Source of the DNA: Romboutsia faecis
Lineage (GTDB): Bacteria; Bacillota; Clostridia; Peptostreptococcales; Peptostreptococcaceae
Reading direction: 5' to 3'
Assembly: GCF_014323405.1 (NCBI RefSeq)
Contig: NZ_JACRWE010000005.1
Coordinates: forward strand, 124,001 to 188,000
Length of the DNA stretch: 64,000 nucleotides
This document shows, one piece after another, positions 35,110-43,964 of the stretch. Position numbers and translations under genes: made by a program. A model generated the notes under the pieces. It was given only the letters and a program-made list of their open reading frames with translations. It did not search any database and was not told where the DNA came from. Every line of letters begins with the position of its first letter. The stretch's first letter is position 1.

Positions 35110-35365
35110 AAGTTAAACCTCCTTACTTAATGCAATATTATAACATATAAATCCACACTTTTGTAAAATATAGATAAAAATGAATAGAGTGTCACTTTCT
35201 GGATAAATATAATACTACATTTATTATAATATAAAAAAGATTAAAATAGCCTTATACTTACTTATAAATTATATTACTATTTTTAACTAATATTATAAAA
35301 TTTATGTTATTGCCAAATATTCATTAATTAAAAACAAATACATAAAATATTATGGGGGTGATATT

Positions 35366-36037
35366 TTGAGTGATTTAAAAAAGACTTCCATAATATTTGC
35401 TATATTATTCGTAATTTCTTTTTTTATAGGGAGCTTTTTGTACATAGATAGAACCTTAAGACCAACTATAACGGTTTTAGCCGAAACAAAAGCTTTAGAA
35501 CTTGCAAATAAATCTATAAATAAATCCGTAGCAGAGGTTGTAAAAGGTCAAATAAATTATAAAGATCTGATGAATGTACAATTAGATTCTGATGGTAAAA
35601 TAACAATGATACAAGCAAATACTGTAATGATGAATGAAATGGCTTCTAATGTAGCATTAGAAATACAAGATGAGTTAAAAAAAGTTAAATCTACAACTTC
35701 TTACATTCCAATAGGAACAGCTTTAGGTAGCCCGATTTTAGCAAAATATGGACCTCAATTAAGAGTATCAATAGAGCCAATAGGAACTGTTTCGGTAGAT
35801 TTTAAAACTAAATTTGAATCTTCAGGAATAAACCAAACAAGACATATTATATACATAGAAGCAAAGACTAAAGTAAGAGTAGTAATACCACTAACAACAT
35901 CAACTCAAGAGGTAAATGCTCAAATACCAGTATGTGAAACAATAATAGTAGGTGATGTACCACAAAGCTATGTAAATATACCAGAAACAGGAGTTCAAAG
36001 TATAATACCTAACTTAGATAATACAACAAATAAATAA
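35366..36037 (+). CDS. yunB: Sporulation protein YunB
   Basis: YunB-family protein of 223 aa, required for proper spore formation in B. subtilis (sigma-E regulon). A membrane anchor lies at about 8-27 (SIIFAILFVISFFIGSFLYI) and the rest is outside the cytoplasm; family marks are INYKDLMNVQLDSDGKITMIQAN (part), IPIGTALGSPILAKYGP and QTRHIIYIE. TTG start with GGGGGTG ribosome site. It converges on spoIVB and shares its terminator. Confidence 0.9.
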   Translation: MSDLKKTSIIFAILFVISFFIGSFLYIDRTLRPTITVLAETKALELANKSINKSVAEVVKGQINYKDLMNVQLDSDGKITMIQANTVMMNEMASNVALEIQDELKKVKSTTSYIPIGTALGSPILAKYGPQLRVSIEPIGTVSVDFKTKFESSGINQTRHIIYIEAKTKVRVVIPLTTSTQEVNAQIPVCETIIVGDVPQSYVNIPETGVQSIIPNLDNTTNK

Positions 36038-36071
36038 AATATTAATAAATAGCACAAGTAAATACTTATAA

Positions 36072-36109
36072 AAATGGATGTTTCAAAATTTTATTTGAAA
36101 CATCCATTT
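36072..36109. terminator. Terminator between yunB and spoIVB
   Basis: AAATGGATGTTTCAAA / TTTGAAACATCCATTT, 16-bp perfect stem with a 6-base loop; works for both convergent genes. Confidence 0.75.
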
Positions 36110-36149
36110 AAAATTAAAAGAAAGCAAGTATATTAAACAAGTAATTTTA

Positions 36150-37157
36150 TTAATTATTCATCATCCAACCTATAAAAACTCCATATCCTAATGTAGGGTC
36201 ATTTTCTACAGCGTGAGAAACTGCACCTATTATTTTATCTCCTTGAACAATTGGAGTTCCACTCATACCTTGTACGATACCACCTGTTCTAATTAATAAA
36301 TCTTTGTCTGTTATTCTAATTTTAAATGTTTTCGGACTTGGACTTTTTTGTCTTTCTATACTAATTATTTCTATATCATATTTTTCACATGTGTTTGACT
36401 GATTTTGTAAAATTATTTTAGCTTTACCCAAGTGAACCTCATCAAGAGAAGCTACTTTATATTTTTCTAATTTAGAAACATCAAAATTATTTATGTTTCC
36501 TTTTATACCAAAGTTAGTATTTTCAGTAAAATTACCAATACTATAGTTACGTCTAGCACTAATAGCTCCAACGTTGCCTTTATAAGATTTTTGAACTTTT
36601 ATATCAGTAGTAGTTGATATTAATCCATTTTTTATAGGTATTTTTCTTGAATTTCCTACATTTATAGGATGACCAACAGCACCAAATTCATTATTTTCAG
36701 GATTAATATAAGTTAAAGTTGCAAATCCTGATATTAAATTATTAAAATTAATCTTCTCTAAAACTTCTTTTTTACAGCTTAAATTTACAATGTTTCCACT
36801 TCTATTTACTTCTAACTTTACATTGCAATCGTTTGGTAATGAATACAAAATAGAAGAAAACTCACCGTAATTAGTTATTGATTGACCTTCAACTTTTAAT
36901 ATGGCATCTCCTACTTGAAATGGAGAATTTTCAATTTCATTTCTAACAATAATAGTTTTTAATTCTGCATCTATTTGCAGTACATTACCAATCGGTATTA
37001 GATAATCAGCATCTCCTTGTTCAATATTATTTGCATAAATTAAGTTATTTGAGAAAAAATATAAACAAAATAATAAACATGAAAAAATTATAATTTTTGA
37101 CTTAATCTTTAAATATAGCAAATGTTGTTTTTTTGAATAAAAATTTTTAGATGACAT
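36150..37157 (-). CDS. spoIVB: SpoIVB serine peptidase
   Basis: Secreted forespore signalling protease, 335 aa, which crosses into the intermembrane space and triggers pro-sigma-K processing. It has an N-terminal membrane anchor (about 20-42), a PDZ domain (about 60-130) and the S55 peptidase domain with catalytic H163 in GAVGHPIN and S299 in GMSGTPIVQG. B. subtilis SpoIVB is longer (about 425 aa); the clostridial forms are shorter. Ribosome site AGAAGGTG. Its usual inhibitor partner BofC has a likely counterpart at 62.4 kb. Confidence 0.94.
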   Translation of the reverse strand: MSSKNFYSKKQHLLYLKIKSKIIIFSCLLFCLYFFSNNLIYANNIEQGDADYLIPIGNVLQIDAELKTIIVRNEIENSPFQVGDAILKVEGQSITNYGEFSSILYSLPNDCNVKLEVNRSGNIVNLSCKKEVLEKINFNNLISGFATLTYINPENNEFGAVGHPINVGNSRKIPIKNGLISTTTDIKVQKSYKGNVGAISARRNYSIGNFTENTNFGIKGNINNFDVSKLEKYKVASLDEVHLGKAKIILQNQSNTCEKYDIEIISIERQKSPSPKTFKIRITDKDLLIRTGGIVQGMSGTPIVQGDKIIGAVSHAVENDPTLGYGVFIGWMMNN

Positions 37158-37326
37158 AAAACACCTTCTTTCTGAAGTACTATGATGTTTTTTTACGGTG
37201 CTTTAATATTATGGTGTACAGTTATTATTTTTTAATCCTTGGAAAAGAGATTCAATAAAACCGTAGTTTTCAAAAAAAAACAAAGCATAATTTAAAAGTA
37301 TAGAAATATCAATATTTATTAAAAAA

Positions 37327-37380
37327 AAAGAAATAATAACACTACAGAAATTTCTAATAGAGTGTTTTTATTTCTTTTTT
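37327..37380 (-). terminator. Terminator overlapping the end of the next gene
   Basis: AAAGAAATAATAACACT with AGTGTTTTTATTTCTTT, one mismatch, long T-run on the minus strand. The stem covers the final Lys-rich codons and stop of the 37368 gene. Confidence 0.65.
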
Positions 37381-37823
37381 ACTTTCTTTTTAATTATTTT
37401 TTTTATTCTAGTCCTATTTTTTTTATTATGTACATTTAGATTTTTATAATCACTAGTCATTGCAACATCTGGAACAGGTGCAACAAAAGTTTCATCTGGA
37501 GTATTATTAGAACAACTATTAACTGATGTTATTAAAGCTAATTCATCAGATAGGACCGCAAAAAAAGTAGATAAAATACTTAGGTCGGTGTTATCTAATT
37601 CTTCGCCTAATGCAATTGCTAGAGTTGAAGCTAAAACTATGTAATCTACATACCCAAAACAACATAATTTTGAGCTAGTGTTACCAGAATCATTTGAAGT
37701 ATTAACCGATCCATTTGAGCTATTGCTAACATTATTTGTGTTATTTGAATTTGGATTAGAATTACTATTTTCATTGCGGTACCTTGAACGATTATTATAA
37801 TTTGAAGGTATTTTTTTAGGCAT
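37368..37823 (-). CDS. Asn/Ser-rich protein with hydrophobic core, possible spore-surface protein
   Basis: 151 aa, function unknown. Residues about 5-55 are low complexity (Asn, Ser, Gly, Thr); 58-110 form a hydrophobic helical pair YIVLASTLAIALGEELDNTD then LSILSTFFAVLSDELALI, a pattern found in small proteins of Clostridia and Bacilli; the tail is Lys/Arg-rich. The start MPKKIPSNYNNR follows GGAGGTG by 13 bases, rather long; an upstream in-frame ATG (37880) adds 19 residues but lacks a ribosome site. It lies upstream of spoIVB in the same direction. A coat or spore role is only inferred from context. Confidence 0.55.
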   Translation of the reverse strand: MPKKIPSNYNNRSRYRNENSNSNPNSNNTNNVSNSSNGSVNTSNDSGNTSSKLCCFGYVDYIVLASTLAIALGEELDNTDLSILSTFFAVLSDELALITSVNSCSNNTPDETFVAPVPDVAMTSDYKNLNVHNKKNRTRIKKIIKKKVKKK

Positions 37824-38021
37824 AGACTTAGAATCACCTCCTAAAATAAAGCTATATAAATATATATGTACATAAATCATATATATATGTATTTAGAAGT
37901 TTCGTATATGTTATTTATAAGGTAATAAATATATGTTATTAAAAATAAAAAATATAACTAATGGGGATAATAAAATTTATATTATACAAATCTTTAAATA
38001 AAAAGTGGAAGGAGTAGAACA

Positions 38022-38885
38022 ATGAAAAAATATAGGCTAATAATAATGATTATAATTGCCATGGGCATTATTCTTATTGGAACATCTGATCCTTTGACAA
38101 GCTTTTATAAAACAACAGGATTAATAAGTAATGGAATAAATGAGGGTAGAAACATAGAAGATAATAATACAAAAAGTGAAGGAAGCCAAAAAAATAAAAA
38201 TGATAAACAAAATACACAAGGAGATAAAAAAGAAAAAAATACTACAGATGAAAATAGTAAAATTCTAATTTGTATAGACCCAGGACATCAAGCAAAAGGT
38301 GATCCTAACTTAGAACCTGTAGCACCAGGTTCACCATATAAAAAAGCAAGGGTATCTTCTGGGACATCGGGTGTAGCTACTAAAAAACCAGAATATGTAT
38401 TAAATTTAGAAGCATCTATAGTTTTAAAACATATACTAGAAGGTAAAGGATATAGTGTAATTATGACTAGAGAAAGTCATGATGTAAACATAAGTAATAG
38501 TGAGAGAGCTACTTTTGCAAATAATAAAAATGCAAATATGGTAGTTAGAATTCATGCTGATAGTTTAGACAATTCTTCAAAAACAGGGGCATCAATTTTA
38601 GTACCAGAAGAAGGTGGGAAATATACAGCTTCAATTTATGAAGAAAGTAATAAGTGCGCAGAATTTATAAAAGGTAAAATGAATGAATCAGGAATACAAT
38701 TAAATGGAATTTTCCAAAGAGGAGATTTAACAGGATTTAACTGGTCTAAGGTTCCAGTAGTTTTAGTGGAAATGGGATTTATGAGTAATTATAGCGAAGA
38801 TCAGATGATGTCAAACCCGGATTACCAAAGAAAGTTGATGCAAAGTATTGCAGATGGAGTAGAAGAATATTTTAAAACAAAATGA
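38022..38885 (+). CDS. N-acetylmuramoyl-L-alanine amidase (Amidase_3)
   Basis: Zinc amidase that cleaves the muramic acid-peptide bond of peptidoglycan, 287 aa. A membrane anchor at 6-22 is followed by a charged Asn/Lys linker to about 79 and then the catalytic domain with zinc ligands H89 (DPGH), E130 and H178 (RIHAD) and catalytic E250 (VLVEMGF). The layout resembles CwlD-type or vegetative autolysins. The location among sporulation genes suggests cortex or mother-cell wall processing, but this is not proven. The next gene starts 15 bases later. Confidence 0.9.
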   Translation: MKKYRLIIMIIIAMGIILIGTSDPLTSFYKTTGLISNGINEGRNIEDNNTKSEGSQKNKNDKQNTQGDKKEKNTTDENSKILICIDPGHQAKGDPNLEPVAPGSPYKKARVSSGTSGVATKKPEYVLNLEASIVLKHILEGKGYSVIMTRESHDVNISNSERATFANNKNANMVVRIHADSLDNSSKTGASILVPEEGGKYTASIYEESNKCAEFIKGKMNESGIQLNGIFQRGDLTGFNWSKVPVVLVEMGFMSNYSEDQMMSNPDYQRKLMQSIADGVEEYFKTK

Positions 38886-38900
38886 CATTAGGTGATATTA

Positions 38901-39608
38901 ATGAGAGATGCTTTAGAGAATGTGTATGCAACTGCCTTATCAAATACCTTTAAAATTGTGGCTCCGATAAAAAGAAATATAATAAAAACAGATTGTGAAG
39001 TTCATATATTTATACAAGAAAATGCACTGAATATATTAAAAGTAAATGGATATCAATTAGAATATGAATTTTTCGAAATGTATATGCCTCAGATAAATAA
39101 AGGGTTGGTATGGGCAGATCAAGATTTTAAGTGCTATCACCATTTTTATAATCCAAAACTACAAAAAGGTAAATTTGGATATGATGATAATGCTTTAACG
39201 GTAGCGAAGAGTTATTATGATAGAAGTATTAAATACTTAAGTATAGGAAATTATGAAAGAGCAATGTTTTACTTTGGAGCAGCATGCCATATTGTACAGG
39301 ATCTTACAATACCGCAACATGCAAAAGGAAAATTATTAGATAACCATAGACAGTTTGAAGTGTATGTAAAATCAAACTATAAAAAAATGAAAAGATTTAA
39401 AACTGAGGATAAACCTATATTATTAAATAGCATAGATAGCTATATAGAATATAATGCTAACCTTGGCTTAAATTTAGACTATATGTATAGGAATATAACG
39501 GACTTAACAACAAAGTTTTATTTAACTGCAATAAAAGCGATTACGGTATCTCAAAGGACTACAGCAGGTTGTATGTTAATGTTATACGATGAATTGCATT
39601 TTAGCTAA
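38901..39608 (+). CDS. Zinc-dependent phospholipase C-like protein
   Basis: 235 aa with the fold of bacterial zinc phospholipase C (the N-terminal domain of alpha-toxin). Metal-binding pattern: GLVWADQDFKCYHHFYNP, YFGAACHIVQDLTIPQHA and NHRQFEVYVKSNY, with the spaced Asp and His residues of the family. It has no signal peptide and no C-terminal lipid-binding domain, so it is probably not a secreted toxin. ATG 38901 follows AGGTG; an in-frame GTG at 38892 overlaps that site. It is translated with the amidase upstream; a role in membrane or spore lysis is speculation. Confidence 0.75.
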   Translation: MRDALENVYATALSNTFKIVAPIKRNIIKTDCEVHIFIQENALNILKVNGYQLEYEFFEMYMPQINKGLVWADQDFKCYHHFYNPKLQKGKFGYDDNALTVAKSYYDRSIKYLSIGNYERAMFYFGAACHIVQDLTIPQHAKGKLLDNHRQFEVYVKSNYKKMKRFKTEDKPILLNSIDSYIEYNANLGLNLDYMYRNITDLTTKFYLTAIKAITVSQRTTAGCMLMLYDELHFS

Positions 39609-39690
39609 GTATATATTAATAATTTTGTATATAACAACTTTAGGAAAAGTTATATATTAGAAACAGTGAATATCATATATAGTTGGTGAC

Positions 39691-39746
39691 ATATAAAATT
39701 CCTGATACTTTCAGTTATATAGAAGCTAGCATCAGGAATTTTATAT
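39691..39746. terminator. Terminator between convergent genes
   Basis: ATATAAAATTCCTGAT and ATCAGGAATTTTATAT, 16-bp perfect stem with a 24-base loop, AT-rich flanks. Confidence 0.7.
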
Positions 39747-39785
39747 ATATTAAATATTAAGTAATAGATTATATGAAAAGGTATT

Positions 39786-41114
39786 TTATAAAGCTTTAAG
39801 TGCAGCTATATTTAAAAGACTCCAAGGTTTATTAAAGTGTGGTTGAAAGAAGAAGTCTGTCATAGCTAACTCTTCTATAGTCATTTCATTTTGAATAACA
39901 ACTGATAGTGTATTCATAAATTGAGTTAGATCTATTTTAGAAATAATTTGACCTCCAACTACTTTTCTAGTGTCTTTGTCATATACTAATTTTACTTTAG
40001 CTTCTTCAAATGAAGGCATAAATTCCGGTCTATAGTTATCTGTAGCAGTTACAGACTCAACATTTAAGTTAGTTGTGTTTTTTGCAACTTCTTCAGTAAG
40101 GCCTGTAGAAGCAATACATAAATCATAAATTTTTATTCCAGAAGTACCTTGGGTACCCATGTATTTTAAAGTGGGATGGACTAAATTCTTAGCAACTAAA
40201 GTACCCATTCTGACTGCATTTGTAGCTAATGGAATATATCTATTTTCTTTTGCTGGATTAAATCTTACAACGCAACAATCCCCTGCAGCAAAAACATCTT
40301 TTTCACTTGTTCTCATATACTCATCTATTATAATTGCTCCATTTGGCAAAGTATCTAATTTTCCTTTTACTAAATTAGTATTAGGCGCAAACCCAATACA
40401 TAAAACAACTAAATCAGCTTTAAATTCACCTTTGTCTGTTATAACCTTAGATACCTTATTATCTCCCTCAAATTTTTGAACTTTTTGGCCTAAAACTAGA
40501 TTAACGCCTCTTTTAGTGAATTCAGCTTCAGCCATATCTGTAAAATCTTTATCTAGGTATTTTGCCATTATTCTATCTTCTGCATCTATAAGAGTAACAT
40601 TCTTACTTTTCATTTCAAAAGCTTCTGCAAGTTCAACGCCTATATAACCGGCACCTATTACTACAACATTTTTAGCATTTTTAGATTTTTCTATAATAGT
40701 TTTGGCATGATCATAATTTTTGCAAAGAACTATATTTTCTAAATTTCCACCTTCAAATTTAGGAACTATAGGCCAAGAACCTAGTGTCAGTACTAGTTTA
40801 TCATAAGTATCTTCTAAAGTTTTTCCAGTTGTTAGATTTTTTACAGAAATCTTTTTATTATTAAAATCTATATCTAAAACTTCATGTTTCATATTAGTTA
40901 TTACTCCCTGTGAAGCTAGATTTTCAGGTGAATTGTAGAATAGTTTTTCTGGGTTTGTAACTACATCCCCAATACTTAAAGCTATTCCACAAGATAGGAA
41001 AGATACATTATCGTTTTTTTCATAGATAGTTATTTGACTATCAGGATAAAGCTCTTTTAAATTTACAACAGCAGCAGTTCCAGCATGAGTACAACCTATA
41101 ACAACAATTTTCAT
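39786..41114 (-). CDS. NADH oxidase / CoA-disulfide reductase family flavoprotein
   Basis: FAD-dependent NADH oxidase, 442 aa. The N-terminal FAD motif is VVIGCTHAGTAAV, the redox-active Cys42 lies in SFLSCGIAL, and the NADH-binding Rossmann motif is VVIGAGYIGVELAEAF near 150; a second FAD motif (VFAAGDCC) follows. Cys42 forms a sulfenic acid in water-forming Nox enzymes that remove oxygen and recycle NAD+. Close relatives reduce CoA disulfide, so the exact activity is open. A Rex-like site at 41203-41220 lies in its promoter region. Confidence 0.92.
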   Translation of the reverse strand: MKIVVIGCTHAGTAAVVNLKELYPDSQITIYEKNDNVSFLSCGIALSIGDVVTNPEKLFYNSPENLASQGVITNMKHEVLDIDFNNKKISVKNLTTGKTLEDTYDKLVLTLGSWPIVPKFEGGNLENIVLCKNYDHAKTIIEKSKNAKNVVVIGAGYIGVELAEAFEMKSKNVTLIDAEDRIMAKYLDKDFTDMAEAEFTKRGVNLVLGQKVQKFEGDNKVSKVITDKGEFKADLVVLCIGFAPNTNLVKGKLDTLPNGAIIIDEYMRTSEKDVFAAGDCCVVRFNPAKENRYIPLATNAVRMGTLVAKNLVHPTLKYMGTQGTSGIKIYDLCIASTGLTEEVAKNTTNLNVESVTATDNYRPEFMPSFEEAKVKLVYDKDTRKVVGGQIISKIDLTQFMNTLSVVIQNEMTIEELAMTDFFFQPHFNKPWSLLNIAALKAL

Positions 41115-41202
41115 AAGAATTTACCTCCATTAAAATTTAATATTTATAGTAACGTATGAATGATTTTATTGACAAAAAATTAACATTATATTTATACCAA
41201 TT

Positions 41203-41220
41203 TTGTTAATTTTAAAACAA
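41203..41220. promoter_or_regulatory. Rex-like operator upstream of NADH oxidase
   Basis: TTGTTAATTTTAAAACAA matches TTGTTAA-N4-TTAACAA at all but two positions. Rex is the NADH/NAD+ sensor of Firmicutes, fitting control of an NADH oxidase; the site overlaps a TTGTTT -35 on the minus strand. Confidence 0.6.
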
Positions 41221-41353
41221 ATCTTATAAAGTTTTATTATTTTATTTTTCTTAATACTACAATTGTTTATTCATTAATTCCTAATAATAGAATACCTAAA
41301 GTTAAGAAATATTTTTAAATAATGATAAATTTTTCTATGGATATTTCATACTC

Positions 41354-41382
41354 TTGATTTAAGTAAAAAAAGAATATATTAT
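41354..41382 (+). promoter_or_regulatory. Promoter of the ABC-F gene
   Basis: TTGATT at 41354-41359, 17 bases, TATTAT at 41377-41382. Confidence 0.55.
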
Positions 41383-41430
41383 AGTATAGGATGAATTTAT
41401 GAAAAATAACAATTAATGAAGAGGTGGACA

Positions 41431-42981
41431 ATGCTAGTAGTAGAGAACGTAAGTCATGGTTTCGGAGCTAGAACTATACTAGAGAATGTTTCTTTCAGAT
41501 TAAAGAAAGGTGAACATATTGCTTTAGTTGGGGCAAATGGAGAAGGAAAATCAAGCTTTTTAAATATAATAACAAAGAAATTAATGCCTGATGCAGGTAA
41601 TATAAAGTGGTCTTCAAGAGCAACAGTTGGATACTTAGACCAACATTCAGTACTTGCAAAAGGAAATTCTATAAGAGATATATTAAGAGATGCTTTTAAG
41701 CCTATGTTCGATTTAGAACAAGAAATGATAGGTATGTATGATAAAATGGGAGAAGCTGATGAAGATCAAATGACTAAGCTTCTAGAAGATACTGCAGAAA
41801 TACAAACAATACTTGAAAATAGTGGTTTTTATATGATAGATGCTAAAATACAAGAAGTGGCTAATGGATTAGGTCTTGGAGATATAGGATTAGATAGAGA
41901 TGTAACTGATCTTAGTGGAGGTCAAAGAACAAAAGTACTTTTAACTAAGTTATTACTTGAAAATCCTACAATATTAATATTAGATGAGCCTACTAACTAC
42001 TTAGATGAAGAGCATATAGTATGGTTAACTAGATACTTACAAGAATACGAAAATAGTTTCATATTAGTATCTCATGATATACCATTTATAAATGATACAT
42101 GTAATGTAATTTACCACTTAGAAAATGGTGAATTAAATAGATACAAAGGTAACTATGATGAATTCGTTAGATTAAATGAAATAAAGAAACGTCAAGAAGA
42201 AAGTGCATACGAAAGACAAGTTGAAGAAAGAAAGAAACTTGAAGATTTCGTTGCTAGAAATAAAGCAAGAGTTGCTACTCGTGGAATGGCAAACAGTAGA
42301 CAAAAAATACTTGATAAGATGGAAATCTTAGAAAGACCAAAGGAGAAGATAAAGCCTACATTCCAATTTAGAGAAGCTAGAGCGGCTAGTAGGTATATAT
42401 TCAAAACTAAAGACTTAGTATTAGGATATAATGAGCCATTAACTAAGCCTCTTAATTTTGAATTAGAAAGAAATAAAAAAGTTGCATTAAAAGGTATGAA
42501 TGGTATAGGTAAGTCTACTTTATTAAAGACTTTACTTGGAATAATAAAGCCTTTTGATGGAGAAGTTGAATTAGGAGATTATTTAGAAGTAGGATACTTT
42601 GAGCAAGAAAGCTCTAAAGATAACTACAAAACTCCAATGGATGATGTTTGGGCAGAATTCCCAGGTCTTACAAACTTTGAAGTTAGACAAGCACTTTCTA
42701 AGTGTGGATTATCAAATGAGCATATAACAAGTCAAGTTAGAGTTTTAAGTGGAGGAGAAGCTGCTAAAGTTAGATTATGTAAGATAATGTTAAAAGACAT
42801 AAACTTACTAGTACTAGATGAGCCTACAAACCACTTAGATGTTGAAGCTAAAGATGAATTAAAGAAAGCTATAAAAGAGTTTAAGGGTACAGTGGTACTA
42901 GTATCACATGAACCTAAATTCTATATGGATATAGTAGACGACGTTTGGAATATTGAGGATTTTACTACTAAGATAGTTTAG
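41431..42981 (+). CDS. ABC-F family ATPase
   Basis: Soluble twin-ATPase of the ABC-F family, 516 aa, with no membrane part. First ATPase: GANGEGKSS and LSGGQRTKVLLTKLL with LILDEPTNYLD; second: GMNGIGKST and LSGGEAAKVRLCKIM with LVLDEPTNHLD. A charged linker at about 235-310 (KKRQEESAYERQVEERKK) corresponds to the P-site tRNA interaction motif. The family binds the ribosomal E site, as translation factors or in antibiotic protection; overall it looks like the YbiT/housekeeping group. ATG 41431 follows AAGAGGTGG; ATG 41416 overlaps that site. Confidence 0.9.
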   Translation: MLVVENVSHGFGARTILENVSFRLKKGEHIALVGANGEGKSSFLNIITKKLMPDAGNIKWSSRATVGYLDQHSVLAKGNSIRDILRDAFKPMFDLEQEMIGMYDKMGEADEDQMTKLLEDTAEIQTILENSGFYMIDAKIQEVANGLGLGDIGLDRDVTDLSGGQRTKVLLTKLLLENPTILILDEPTNYLDEEHIVWLTRYLQEYENSFILVSHDIPFINDTCNVIYHLENGELNRYKGNYDEFVRLNEIKKRQEESAYERQVEERKKLEDFVARNKARVATRGMANSRQKILDKMEILERPKEKIKPTFQFREARAASRYIFKTKDLVLGYNEPLTKPLNFELERNKKVALKGMNGIGKSTLLKTLLGIIKPFDGEVELGDYLEVGYFEQESSKDNYKTPMDDVWAEFPGLTNFEVRQALSKCGLSNEHITSQVRVLSGGEAAKVRLCKIMLKDINLLVLDEPTNHLDVEAKDELKKAIKEFKGTVVLVSHEPKFYMDIVDDVWNIEDFTTKIV

Positions 42982-43045
42982 GATATTGTGAAGCTTCGGT
43001 ATGTGAATGAAATAAAATTTATTTGTATGAAACTTTTTTTGTTTA

Positions 43046-43075
43046 TTGACATATAATTATATTTTAAGTTAATAT
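43046..43075 (+). promoter_or_regulatory. Promoter of the Mn riboswitch-mntP unit
   Basis: TTGACA at 43046-43051, 18 bases, TAATAT at 43070-43075, giving a start near 43082. Confidence 0.5.
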
Positions 43076-43079
43076 ATTA

Positions 43080-43222
43080 CAGATAGATGAGGGAGTAGTT
43101 GGCACGCTTTTTAGTGTGTAGTAAGGTCAACATACTGGTGGAATTATCCATCTGGCTTTATTTTGAATAATGAGACTTATCTGCAGATATGGGAATACTA
43201 TGTCTGTAGATGGGTCTTTTTT
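43080..43222 (+). promoter_or_regulatory. yybP-ykoY manganese riboswitch
   Basis: Mn2+-sensing leader before mntP. Conserved parts: GAGGGAGTAG after P1, the CATACTGG element (43131-43138) and AATAATGAGACTTATCTG on the 3' side of P1 (CAGATA 43080-43085 pairing with TATCTG 43178-43183). The same TATCTG belongs to a terminator stem (from GACTTATCTGCAGATAT, 43174-43190, to ATGTCTGTAGATGGGTC, 43200-43216) followed by T7, so Mn2+ binding to P1 prevents termination and turns on export. Confidence 0.92.
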
Positions 43223-43269
43223 TATATATAAGAAATTATAATTTAAATATTGAAGAAGGAGATATAGTA

Positions 43270-43848
43270 ATGAGTTTATTGGAATTATTTATTTTAGCGG
43301 TAGGCTTATCAATGGATGCTTTTGCCGTAGCTGTGTGCAAGGGTTTATCTATGAGAGAAGTTAGTATTAAGAAAGCAGGGATTGTGGGTCTTTATTTTGG
43401 AGGATTTCAGGCTGGGATGCCTTTAATAGGATATTTTTTAGGATTACAATTTAAAGATTATATAATGAGTGTTGATCATTGGATAGCATTTATACTTTTA
43501 AGCTTTTTAGGTATTAAAATGATACAAGAAGCACTTAGTAAAGAAGACGATGAAGATGAAAAACAAGATGAAAATGAAATGTTAAGTTTTAAAAATATGA
43601 GTGTATTAGCTATTGCAACTAGTATAGATGCCCTAGCAGTAGGAATTACATTGGCATTTTTACAGGTTGATATAGTTCCGGCTGTATCTTTTATAGGAAT
43701 AATTACATTTGTTTTATCAATTATTGGAGTTAAAATAGGTAATGTATTTGGTATAAAATATAAATCTAAAGCAGAGTTTGTAGGTGGAATAATACTTATA
43801 TTTATGGGTGTGAAAATTTTACTAGAGCATTTAGGAATTATAGGGTAA
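43270..43848 (+). CDS. mntP: Manganese efflux pump MntP
   Basis: Mn2+ exporter of the MntP/YebN family, 192 aa, six membrane segments in two repeats. The acidic motifs [14 protein letters not shown] and [14 protein letters not shown] carry the conserved Asp pairs. A charged loop ([11 protein letters not shown]) lies between the halves. ATG 43270 follows AGAAGGAGA; the frame is open upstream into the riboswitch terminator but has no ribosome site there. The Mn riboswitch directly upstream confirms the assignment. Confidence 0.95.
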   Translation: MSLLELFILAVGLSMDAFAVAVCKGLSMREVSIKKAGIVGLYFGGFQAGMPLIGYFLGLQFKDYIMSVDHWIAFILLSFLGIKMIQEALSKEDDEDEKQDENEMLSFKNMSVLAIATSIDALAVGITLAFLQVDIVPAVSFIGIITFVLSIIGVKIGNVFGIKYKSKAEFVGGIILIFMGVKILLEHLGIIG

Positions 43849-43893
43849 TATTCTTATATTAATGTAGTTGTCATATTGTAAATATATTATAAG

Positions 43894-43940
43894 AGCCATA
43901 AGTTGTGATAAATATGAAACTATCACTCTTATGGCTTTTA
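43894..43940. terminator. Terminator between mntP and rpsD
   Basis: AGCCATAAG / CTTATGGCT with inner GTGATA/TATCAC, then TTTTATAA; used by convergent genes. Confidence 0.75.
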
Positions 43941-43964
43941 TAATGTCATACTATTAAAACACCT

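Larger units (their letters stand above)
41115..41430. other. Divergent gap between nox and the ABC-F gene, 316 bases
   Basis: Contains the Rex-like palindrome, a possible extended -10 for nox (TGGTATAAA on the minus strand, near 41194) and the ABC-F promoter at 41354-41382. No further gene is seen. Confidence 0.55.

Noticed and set aside
43009..43040. Possible terminator after the ABC-F gene (AAATAAA-A-TTTATTT then T7)
   Set aside because: Stem is all A-T and separated from the T-run by several bases; not convincing.
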